Source: Phoronis australis (Eukaryota; Phoronida; Phoronidae). From it: a stretch of 64,000 nt of DNA. Both the position numbers and the translations under genes were made by a program. Numbering within the stretch: position 1 is the stretch's first letter; each line of letters begins with the position of its first letter. Of this stretch, positions 1-11,300 are shown one piece after another. The stretch covers positions 445,210-509,209 of the forward strand of contig NMRA01000154.1 of assembly GCA_002633005.1 (NCBI GenBank), given 5' to 3'. The notes beneath the pieces are model-generated. The model saw nothing but the letters and a program-made list of their open reading frames with translations, searched no databases and had not been told where the DNA came from.

Positions 1-774
1 TTTGGTGTTCGTTTTCCGCTGCCCATTTTCTTCCATATCGTTATAAAATCACCGGGATTTTTGTTTTACGTGTAATACACAAATGATGGTCTTCAAGTTC
101 TTGCTTACATCCTATTCACGGCGGTAAAAGTCATTGTTTCTATGAAGTCACACATTTTTATGGACAACATGTTGCTGTGCCCACTGGTGCTTTTCTCGAC
201 TGATTTAAAGTTTCATCTATTGGCTTCCTATTGTGAGTTTTAGACAGTTCCGGATAGGGGCGCAAAACGCACAATTGCATGGGTCCCCTTAAAAAGGAAA
301 AGGATGATCACGAATCACTGGATCGTGATGAGTGAATGCTACACCATGAACGCTGTGACTATACGACGGCTTCCAAGCCAGCAAAGTCGAGAGCCAATGA
401 CAAAGCAGTTTTTTGCAAAAACGAAAGAAAATGCAAAAACATTTTCGCACTGGGAAATTGAAATATTTCTTGTGAAAAACTCTGAACAACTGTTAGCGTG
501 TAGTCTGAGATAAATTCGTGATATCTGTTCAACTTTGCTCATTTTAAAAAAAATCACTTCGCAGACCGGAAACTTTTTTGTCATGATCTCGGCTGACTCC
601 GTTAACGAATGTAAATCAACAGCGCCGGGAATGAACCTTCCTCTGATAGTGTAAAGATTTGTATCAGTAATCGGCGCGTCTAGCCTACGTGCATGACGAC
701 CTGTCAAATTCTTTCCCACTACCCATCTTTTTATTGAAAAAGGTATTTCATTTAATAGTTGTGTAATGAGTTTC

Positions 775-1087
775 CAGGGGCTGATCCAGGATTTGAGTTG
801 GGGGGCAGGGCACAAGAATAAGCAGACTTTCGGAAGATGCGCGCGCCCAGCCTAATGTCTAGGGGCCCGTACAGGAGTCTCGAATTTTTGTTTGCGAACC
901 TTTTGACTAAAAACAAAACGTTCAGGGCCTGTATGCATTATTCATTCACAGCCCCCGAGCCCTCCTGGTTGCGCATGTGCTAGTCAGCAATTCGCACCCC
1001 AACTGCCAAATGGTATCTGGGGTGACAATTTTAGGGGGGGGCCATGGTCCCTTGCCCCCCCCCCCCNCCCCCCCAAATCCGCCACTG
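775..1087. mobile_element. hAT-like MITE copy containing a poly-C run
   Basis: Begins CAGGGGCTGATCCAGG and ends AAATCCGCCACTG, so the ends are inverted versions of CAGKGGCGGATT, and GTTTC flanks both sides (770-774 and 1088-1092). A second copy lies at 53842-53979. The CAGGGGCGG end is typical of non-autonomous hAT elements. The expected 8-bp duplication is not seen, only 5 bp. The single N of the window (1067) is inside its poly-C run. Confidence 0.55.
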
Positions 1088-1923
1088 GTTTCGACCACGT
1101 CAACTTGGTTCCTAGGGCTCACACTCAGGCGTCGCTGACGAGCAGTCCGTGGATGGCAGTGCCTGGCAGCTAGCACACGTATAGCCCCTCGGTTGGCCGG
1201 TTTGGATCTGCAATACTTTCCATCGCTATCTGTACGCATTCGTTCCATGTATTTTCAACGGGCGGTAGTCCTATGCCAAATGCGGCCACCCGGCGATAGG
1301 CCACACTCAAATTGTGACTTTAAAAAGCGCTTACTTTCTTCATTGGTCCTTAATAACTATCTAGTCTATTCATATCTTCAATGAAGCTTAGTTACGAGAA
1401 TTAAGGTGACTTTGGCGAATATTTTCAACTCCACTTTTTTGGTGACCGTTTACTAGCTATCTACTACGCGCGCGATAACCACGAAGTATTTCAACTAAGT
1501 GCGGACTCACTGTGAGTTAGGCAACGGGCTAGCGCGAGACTGAGCGAAGCGCGTCACTGGCGCGTGACATTTGCAAAATAGCATGGGAAGGCATCAGGTG
1601 AAATTTGTAAGATTTGTGTTCCTTGGACTTTTTATTCGTCAACATGCGTGATCTCACATAACTTAGTCCTCAAAATGGCACCCGGCGGTCAGAGAAACTG
1701 GCAGATCAGCCAATGGCGCGGAAGATTTTCATCGATTAGTTCAAATTGTCTTGACTGGATCGTCTCTAGACTGATGGAGCGTGTTAATTATAACTCCATG
1801 TGCATATATGCATGTTTCATGAGATTTCATTTCCTGTATTTTGAAATTCGTAATTTTTTGTGGGGACTGTAGGCCTACTATCGCCGGCCCAAATTGCCTA
1901 CCACTGAGGCAGTCTCTCCCGTT

Positions 1924-2043
1924 CAGTAACGCTAAGACCTCGCTAAAATGCAAGACTTCGCGAGATTACAAAAGGTATTGCCGTGTATTTTAAATGAAAA
2001 CACATAACGTTGACTAGATTTTAGCTAGGTTCTGGCGTTACTG
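1924..2043. mobile_element. 120-bp MITE with CAGTAACGC ends
   Basis: Left end CAGTAACGCTAAGACCTCGC matches the reverse complement of the right end (CAGTAACGCCAGAACCTAGC) over about 25 bases. Related copies sit at 9656-9777 and 41579-41630. No coding capacity, so non-autonomous. Confidence 0.6.
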
Positions 2044-2385
2044 AAAGCACGCCAGGTTTTTGTGCAGTCGTAAGGTGTCAAACACGTCATAAATGTTGCT
2101 GCTTTTAGTTGATGTAAGCGTCCTGGCACGGAAGTGAGCGGTCATACAAGCATGCGCACTGGTTAACAGACGATACACATGAGCCTGAGTGTTCACAGTG
2201 AAAGATCACGAAATCCTGAGGTACCTACTGATGATATTTATTGGTGTCGTTGGCAAAGAATGCAACTGGTGAAAGAACTGTAGATGAAGTATCTTATGCA
2301 AACTACCCCCACCTTACCGTGATTGTTAATAATTTAAAAATTCTTCATCAGCTGAGCTCTAGAACATCATCACGTAGATTGTAAT

Positions 2386-2499
2386 GTAGAACCGATCATT
2401 CCCACAGCCGTCCTCAGCTTCTGATCGTCCCCAATACACATTATATAATATAGTGTGTTGGGGACGATCAAAAGCTGTGGACGCCTGTGGTCATTCTAC
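2386..2499. repeat. Long hairpin (inverted repeat, ~50-bp arms)
   Basis: Arms 2386-2447 and 2450-2499 are inverted copies, with TGATCGTCCCCAA on the left and TTGGGGACGATCA on the right plus matching outer parts, separated by only a few bases. RNA from either strand would fold into a long stem. It is either a foldback element or a structured RNA; I cannot tell which. Confidence 0.65.
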
Positions 2500-5200
2500 T
2501 TTTTAGACAGTGACCACAGTCTCTAGCTGGCACGACTAGACTAGAGACAGTGAATCTCCAGCCATCTTCACACGCCGGACATGCTATGAACATTCCCACT
2601 AAATAAAATTGGTTCTAACCCCGGTGTTTAAGGTAAACGGCGGGGTATGGAAAATTGAACTAGACCGTATTTATCCACCTTGGCTGAGACGCGCTCGGCT
2701 CATGCTCAAAGGGATGCCGCCAAGCTGCTCTATTCATCGAGTCACGAGTGAGGATAATTGACTTCGCTCATGCGGATATGATCAGCTGATTACAGTCTAG
2801 CCTAACAACTGTACTTTTTATGGAGAGAATTGTACGTAGTTTTTACTGTAATATTTGAAAAGAGGAGCGAAAACAAATATGAGTACAACTTTGAATTTTT
2901 CAAATCGGCCCAGGATTAGAGATTTTGCAACACAGCAACACTCACGATTACTTTCATTCGGCGCGCACTAATACAAAAATATAGGACCCAAGTTATTTAG
3001 ATTTTGGAACACATGCATTGCAATATTCAAAATACTTTTATTATGAATCTTACAAGCTGTAAAACGACGTTGTTAATTTCATTGTGTTCATTCATTGTCA
3101 TCCGTCAAATCGGCAATTTCCGAGATGTGATCTGCGGCGTGCGCGTATGTGTACAAAACACGTGATTGTTATGTTCCTGGAGTACGAAAATTAAGAAGGC
3201 TTTAACATGCCGTTATTATTGACAGGGACACGATAAAACGAATTTGGATTTTGACTATAGTCTTGATACAGCGATCTGACTGACCACTGCGTCAGTGTCT
3301 CCGTTAGACCCAGAAATTTCACACAGCCCGGGTAGTTCATTTCGTCCCCAACATGTAGATCGAGCCTTGGACTATTAATACTCCACGGCAGAGCTAACGA
3401 CAGTCGGCCTGTGCACACAAAATCTGTGAGTTAACCAGCACTCACCTTGCACGTTACAGCCGTTTAAGTGAAAAACAATCTAGTAAACGCCATTTTCTTG
3501 CATAATCCTCCGCCTTTTGTAACAAAAAAGTCTATCGTCGATGACCCGCACACGCACGCTCACTCACTCTCATACACAGACGACCTTCAAAACAAACGTC
3601 ACGTGACAACAACATGTGTGTTCATCCAGAGATTTTTCTCTTGTTGTGGAGTACGATGTAGCGCACATTTGGACTTAATCGCAATTAATCTGGACTCCAC
3701 ATGAACTTTAAAAATTGTAAAACATCAGGAAGATTTCAGGTAATTTGTTGAGTCGAAACTATATTTTTATTCAAGAGTACAAGTTTTCCTATTGACGATG
3801 GCGATTCAGCGGCGACGCATCAGTCGGCAAGTTTTCGCCCTGTGATGAGCACAATTTTTTGAAAAATTATCGTAATTTAACAACGGAAGTTCATAGCAAT
3901 GCACCACAATTTTGTAGAAAGACTGTCATAGGCTAAAATTCGTCACAAAGCGTAAATTTTATGAATCCTAGCTTCCGATTTTACCCGTTTGGGAAACCGG
4001 CTTTCAACTGCCGTAGGCTACAATAAGAATCCCCTCCCCGTGAAATGATTTTTTCTAAGCATTTATTAGAGCCAATACATACAGCTTTCCACCAAGGCTA
4101 GATGATACTAGGACACTATTCTTTGTTGCATTAGTAACTGGTCTTGGCTAATATTATCATTTTATGGCCTGGTCATCCATTCAGCCAAAAGTAGTTCCAG
4201 AGGTGGCTTATCAGCCAATTATTCACGCATGCTGACTCACAATAGAAGCCTGATAAGAGTGAAGGTGGATAAATGCGGTGTTCCTACAGTTTCTTGTTTT
4301 AGTGGATGTGTTCACGACATGAAGCTTTTCGGCGAATTATGCCTCACATCGATTAAAACATCACATTCACAGTCATGTTGTTATTGTCAGGGACTCATCT
4401 GGGATTTGAAAAGTGGGGTCCAAATTCGTGAGAATGATGGGAGTGGCGCAAAGCGCTATATTCTGAGGCGCGCAGAGCCGAAGCCAGGGAGGTCGAGAGG
4501 GGGTGGGCCTCGATAGATGATCACAGCTGCAGTGCGCCTCAGAAAAGTTTGCTTTGAAATTCGATCTGCTGGTATTGAAATACTAAACAAAGTGAAACCA
4601 TTTCTGACAGTTTGTTGTGACATGTATGCAACCTCGTGGCCGGAAGAAGAGCAATACTCGAAGTCACAAAGAATCAACAAAAAAAAGAATCTGGCTAATA
4701 AGTGACACTGCATTTGATGGCCCTTAAAGCATAATTTACTAAGGCTAATACAATGGCTGCTAGCCTGCAAGTTGAATGTCTATGCCGATCAGCCAAAACA
4801 ATAGGCCAATGCCCTTTGACAAGTGATTTAAAGAAGCGTCCCTTCCTATGAATGTGTTGAAAATTACTGTACAGAAACTAGACAGTACCGCAGTTTGAAC
4901 TCGGCCAGTAGAGCTGTCTCCGGCGGTGGCTATCCTATTGTGCCGTCGTGAGCTTTATGGCAAATTATGTCTCACACTGGCTTTAAACATCAACATGACG
5001 TTGCTATCTGTATGGAAGGACCCGCTTTGTTAATAAGCACTTCTAGAAGTAAGCCGATTGCGGTGCAGTCATGGGCTCATTTAAAGGCATTGGATTGCTC
5101 TTGTTTTTTCGTTTAGGGTAGCATGTTTCAACTTTCAATCTTCCATTGAGGCATACCTTATAATGCAAATTAGTTCTCATCCCGCATTGCAGTTGGCGAT

Positions 5201-5350
5201 ATGAGGAACCTGAGGCTTATCTCGTGTCAGCATGTACCCCCTGTTGAACGGGAGAGCCACGCCAGGTGTTTGTCAGTCGATTGTGACACAGGACACGTTT
5301 ATATTGCTACGGAAACGGGTCTGAAAGCTACTGATCCGCTAACCAGAGAG
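5201..5350 (+). CDS. ELP1: ELP1 coding exon 1
   Basis: Residues 1-50, starting MRNLRLIS as in the family. Donor GAG|gtaagc, phase 0. A plausible acceptor (gcattgcag, ending 5192) lies just 5' of the ATG, so this may be the second transcribed exon after a non-coding one that I could not locate. Confidence 0.93.
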
Positions 5351-8300
5351 GTAAGCTTGTCAAAACTATTTACCAAAGCAAAACTGCCGTGATTTCGGAG
5401 GCCCAAAATACTACCCCATACTTTCAAAAAACAATTCTGGGGTGGTTTACCATGTCGTAACAACTGGGCTTAAGTGCATCCTCCTGTGACTCTTGGTAAC
5501 AAAATATTCCAACACATCCCAGCATGCACACCATCAGGGTGAGTAACCCACTTACATTTTTAAGTGACCAAATATTAAGTAACTATTAGAACTAATGACT
5601 GAGTTAAACCATATAAAATTCAATAAAAATTGCAGTCCTGTTAAAACCCAACATTATCTATTGAGCACAAGAATGAATGATCGCAGGTAACAGTCAGTGG
5701 GAGACTTTCATAAGCAATATAGGGACTGGTTAAATGGGCTGGATACCAGTAGCCTTTAGAGAACAAGAAGGTAATTTGTAACTTATGTTTAAAACACATC
5801 AGGTCTAATCGCATACATGGTAAAAGTGTCTTTTTCACGAAGGCAAACATTCCCCTGTGCCACCCACTGTGAAGACTAAGTATCTCGTGGTACAGCTAGG
5901 TGGAGCTAAGAGTCACCAGTTCCATGTGATCAGCCCCCATTGCTTCCTGGAAGTTTCCCATTCTACGCAAAAACAGGGCAATCCTGGTTGGAGATAAGGT
6001 TAATCTCCCGAGGTCATGACCTGCGGTTCACCTGAGTACAATAGACACTTGATTCTATGCAAGAACATGGTGGTCCTAGTTAAAGGTTGGTTCAATCTCC
6101 TGGGGTCATGACCTGCTGTTCACTTGTGTATAATTTGCCTGTACATTGACTTCCACCTTGCTTTCTATTCTGGCCCACTCTGTTCAGTTTTCTATTGATA
6201 AATGCTCAAACTGGCTTATTCCATTTTCACCCTTTTCTCCTCTTCCTCAGGTTGTTCATGAAATCGAACTAGATGACTCATCCTGCAGTGGTCATGTGGT
6301 GGACATCCAGTACCTTGGGGACACTATGCAGCTCTGCTTTGCCTCCTCTGGTGGAGATCTGTGCACATGGGATACGACAGTAAACACAGTGAGTTAGTGA
6401 AAGGAGGTGTTCTTTAATTTTGTCAATTATTTGTGTAGAGTAAGTGAAGAGTTAGCATTTGACATTATCGAGCAATGTGACAATAGATCATTACTTGGAT
6501 TTAGTGGGAAATGGTTCGTTTTTTTGTTTTTTTTTTTTTTGAAGTTTCATGACACAATAACCGGGATATTCTACGGTAAAGTCGCGTGATTTTCGGACAC
6601 TGAAAATTAATTCCAATAGAAAAAATTCATTCTTGGACGAATCTCGCGAAACATCATTTTGTGGTGTCCGAATTTGGCGGACCTCCAAATTTGGGTTTCC
6701 GCTAGTGTCCGAATTTCGTGGGTGTACATTATTTCGATGAGCGGTCGTAGTATCAACATTGCTGGCTCGGTCATTTGATAGCAGTACAATTGCAGGTAAA
6801 TGAGACTCAAATGGTCTGAGCGATTAATTTTTGAAAATCTGGCTTTCCCAATAAGAAATGTGCGCCGTCGACGCACAAAGACCGTTCCCAACAAGTGTTG
6901 GTTCTTCTTTTCAAAGATGTGCTTTCTCAATATGAAATATTCGGCTTGCATTGCCGATGCTCAAAAACCGTTCTCGGCAAGAGACGGAATCTTTTCAAAA
7001 CTGCGCTATCTCACTTGAAATATCGGCCGGGCTGCGTTGTGAAGAGTCTTCCTGGTGACAAATATGGGCTTTTCAATGAGTGGGTCTGGTTTGCGTTGTT
7101 GACGCACATGAAACGTTACAGACAACCGATTCTCTTTTGTAAAAATGCGTTTTCTCAATAAAAAATGTCGAGTTTGCGCTGTCAACGCATGGTTTCCCAA
7201 TAAAAAGCTGGACTTGCGTATTCGGCGCACAAAGAGGGTTCCCGACCATCAAAACATGCGCTTTCTCAATTTTAACGAATTTTGCATTAAACGTAACAGT
7301 AATGGATGTGGGAACGAGTTCAGTGAAGAAAGTGACGAACAATGACAAGAACATAGCATATATTTATGTTTGTTAAACGTATCCATGCATTGTCTGCTGG
7401 TTACAAACCGAAACGCAAGTTAACTCTGACACGTTTATTTCCATATTATCTGAAAGCTCAGTTTCAACATAAAAACTTTGATTGAACAATTACCCAAAAC
7501 AGATTAAAAAGACAATCATGATAATAAAACGAGTAGTTTCTCATCTACTCGTGATCCCCATTTGTCGTCCTGGTAGTCGTCTGAATTGTTGAAGAAGCGC
7601 TGTCGTTCTACATGTTTAGGCCTACTGCAAACGATGGGAATGCGTCGACTAGTACAGTGCTGCGCGGCTGAAGACACGATTAACTAACATATTGTATATA
7701 TAAGGGCGTTGACTAGAAAGCAAATGCAATTTCAAATGCTACCAACATCAAATTCACCCAACCGTTTTTTTACAATTAAAACCTTTCTCATCCACAGCCT
7801 TTGAAACGCCCGATATTAACTCAGTGATACACTGGCGCGTCTTCATGCAACTGAGGTGACCTAACACATCTGGGTTCGCTTACGTTTTCAACCACAGTGA
7901 AAACTCTGACTTGTGAAATCTGTTTGTGGATGAAATGAAACTGATAATCGTTAGCATTTTCTGATAATCTGCGAGGAAGATAACAGGGCCGTTTCTTCTG
8001 GTCGTCACCAGTTTAGCGCCGTCCACGGTCATCACCAATTTCGCGCAGCTCAGTCTCCCTCAGTCACTACTAATTTACGCCGCCACCCCTCCCCCCCCCG
8101 GCCTCCTGCTGCACACCAATGTCGATTTTGTGCCACTAATTCTAAGGGAGTCTGCTTGGTGCAACCCCCTGCCAAGACCGTTGTTGCGCACGTTGATACA
8201 ATAGGCTACTGGGCAGATCACGACTGTTAGAAGAATCGACTAGTGACGACCTGAAAAGAAAAACGAAAGCACTCAATTTGGGACAGGTGAACTCATGAAG

Positions 8301-11300
8301 GACGTAAACCAGGCAATTCAAGAACCGGTCTACTATTTATATACTTAATTTTCTTTCTTAATATACATTTAACCAATTACAATTCATCTATGTCGACCGT
8401 TTTCATTTCATTGCGTCATATATTTGCTACAGTTACGGAAAATAGTTCTTCCCACAGGTCTCTGCTGATGGACACTACACACTTCTGCTAACATTTAAAG
8501 TATGAACAGTCGCGAGTTTACTGAAGTCTCATTATAAGTACAGAAATGTTGTTGAAGAATAACAGTGACTATCTGAAGACAGGAATACATAACAAAATAA
8601 AATATGGAAGCACCAAACAAAAATCAAAACAACACTTACCTGTTGCAATAACGCCTTAAATGCGAACGTACTGACCGACTTGCATGAACGGAATGTTAGT
8701 TGAACATGTTAGTAGAACAAAACTGTCTCAATGAAATTTTCATGGTTTACAGGTTTAAGAAGATCCACCGTAAATTTCCGTATATAAATCCAGAAGAAAA
8801 TATGGCCAATTTGCGTATCTTAAATTTTTTCCTAAAATATACCTAGGATGCATATCTGAGAATAAAAATGCATGCTTGAAATCTAAAAATAATGCTATTC
8901 CCACTAGGATATAATTAGGGTGAGCTACAGTATTTATACTGTGTTCGTGTATTCGGCATTGCTGAGTATAGGCCCTGGTGTATTTTTACATAAGACGTTT
9001 GGTTTCCCCAACTTATATACGGAAATCGCTGGTAATACTTCCCAAAATTATTTACCCTTGCTGCAAGTAAGGCATCACCTCGGGTAAAAATAGAACAATA
9101 ATAATTAGCAATGTAACAGTCAACACAATTAAACACACTTACAGCTGAAATGCCTCTAAAACTATATTAAGTAATACAAAAAACATGGTCTGTAGTTTAA
9201 GATCACGTTTCTTTTTTGTCTCAAAACTATCAACTGAAGGCGGTAACATGGACAAGAAGGCAAGGTCCTGTGGAAAGTAGATATCGAACTCCGGGTCGGA
9301 AACACTTATCAGGTTCCAAGCCCGTTGCATCGGACTCCAGGTCCTGTATTCTTGTTAGCCTACCCCTAGGACCACAAGAAGCAACGACTACCAAATCTGA
9401 TTCAACTGACTTGTCATTTTTCGAAATGATTGGTGGAGGATTTTCTTAGCCGCCGCAGACAGAGAGTGCCACAGGGTCCCGGTGTCCTTGTCGGGATTCA
9501 TCTTAATCTCGGGACACCATGGAGTTCAGGGTGTTGTACCTCAGACGGTACAGGGTGTGAATTAACAAGACCACAAGTACACAGACCAGTGGATGAGCAA
9601 GCAAAATTGGGTCGCCGCAAGTTAAATCTTTTTTAGGTTTACATCTGGGGTAAAGCTCGTAACGCTAGAACTTCGCTAAAAAGCAAGAATTCATGAAATT
9701 ACCTGATGTATTGTGTTTTTGAATTGAAAGCGTGATTTTGGCTAGATTTTTGTATTTCCCAAGACAGCTACTGAACTCTACCCTAGTCTGCGACCAGGGG
9801 CGCAAGGGTGAGAATCTCACGAACACGCTAGACTGAAGACGTCGAGACGTTTGGTGAGGCATTGCAAACGAAGCACACGATCACACTATCTTCTTTAGCG
9901 AGATTCTTGCATCTGCGATGCTTATCAGAGAGCAACAGACAATTTGTAAGGGTAATGAAACGTGGTTACGTGGATGTACATTAGTTTTTGATATGTGTTA
10001 TAGCACACCGGCGCTTACACAACATAGGACAGGGATGCAATGTCTCTGTAACAATTGCGTGTGCGCCGCGCCCCTTTCTGAGTGCTGGGCCTTGCACTAT
10101 GTTTGATTTTTAACCAGCTTTACTTTGGCTCCGTCTCATTCGGCTGCTGCTGTTCACTATCTACACTACTTTGAACGCGCGATATCCTACGGACAGACTT
10201 AGCTGTGGCCTATTGTGAATGGGGGCCTAAACAAAAAATATTTCTCATCACGTCAAGAATAAAATCGGGACACGTCGCCGGAGATTTTAGCCACTAACAA
10301 GGGCATTTGCAAAGGCCAGGACGTTTTAAAAATAAAAACGTTTCGTAAACACGCAAGTTGATGTCAGGCGTGCAAGTTCAATGTCACAGTCCGAAGTCGA
10401 ACAACACGGTCTAATTAAACCAGAGCACATGTTACGCTACAACGAAAAACTGCAGCCTTCGGTGTATTTCCCATTTGTATTTTCATCAGAAATTTTCGTC
10501 ATGCGGGACTCGGTGACTCTTTCCATAGCTAAAGCGCCAAACACAAGCTAAACGCAAGACAATCGAGTAACGGTCATGACATCGTCAAGACAAGGTAAAA
10601 ATTACAAAGCCCGTTACACCAATTCTCAGATTCAAGCCTTATAGAGTAGTAATCATCCGTTGAACGCTTTAGTGACACGGGAGTTGCGTCGATCCCAAAT
10701 TAGCGTTTCTAAAATTTTCCTTGTCCGAAAGTCGCGGGACAAAATTCTGATGTTTATGACAATGTCCGAAATTCGAGGATCTTTGAAAAACAGTTTTTGG
10801 ACCTTGTACGAATTTCGTGGACTATGAAAAACTCATTTCGTAAATATTTATTCTTGGTCAAAAATGGCGGACCGTCCGAAAATCACGCGACTTTACCGTA
10901 TCATCCGATTGGACATTAAGAGGATTCCAGTGTAGTACCAATGACACTAAGATGTGAAGTATATTGTCATGTCCATGTTGCTCTGTTCCTTTACATGGTC
11001 AGTGTTATTTTACTTTTGACCCCGTGGTATTCATCAGTTCAGTACTGTGTTTGTAATTGAGTGTCACTCGGTCATTGTTCTCTTACAGATCGAATGTGTT
11101 GGCAGTGTCCAGTCTGGTGTCCACTCCATGTCCTGGAGTCCAGACCAACAGCTGGTGGTCCTGGCCACAGGTTTGTGTTTGAATCCTGACCAAGATATTG
11201 CTGCTATAACAACCATTGGTTGTAACCCTAGGCATGCTGCCAAAACAATAATTTTGCTTTTGCAACTTAGTTGCAACCATTAACTAGGCAAAAATTCATG

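Larger units (their letters stand above)
1..5200. other. Region upstream of ELP1 with no recognised gene
   Basis: No ORF here has gene-like composition, recognisable similarity or supporting splice sites. The region holds several small repeats listed separately (775-1087, 1924-2043, 2386-2499) and a diverged ~75-bp duplication (4317-4391 and 4945-5018). The ELP1 promoter and any non-coding first exon should lie in the last few kb, but I see no TATA box or other decisive signal. Confidence 0.6.
6574..10898. mobile_element. 4.3-kb element with 25-bp perfect TIRs in ELP1 intron 2
   Basis: Both ends carry the same 25-bp terminal inverted repeat beginning CGGTAAAGTCGCG and ending TTTTCGGAC. TA dinucleotides flank it (6572-6573 and 10899-10900), like a TA target-site duplication. 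Subterminal copies of GTCCGAATTTCG and GTCCGAAATTCG occur near both ends. I find no transposase ORF, so it looks non-autonomous or gutted. The TA duplication points towards Tc1/mariner-like elements, but the termini and size do not identify a superfamily. A tandem hairpin repeat (6841-7290) and one CAGTAACGC MITE copy lie inside. Confidence 0.7.

Noticed and set aside
339-815. 158-codon minus-strand ORF
   Set aside because: No similarity, no splice context, and it runs into the hAT-like MITE; composition looks like random A/T-rich sequence.
946-1248. 100-codon minus-strand ORF with a glycine run
   Set aside because: The glycine run is the poly-C/N tract inside a MITE.
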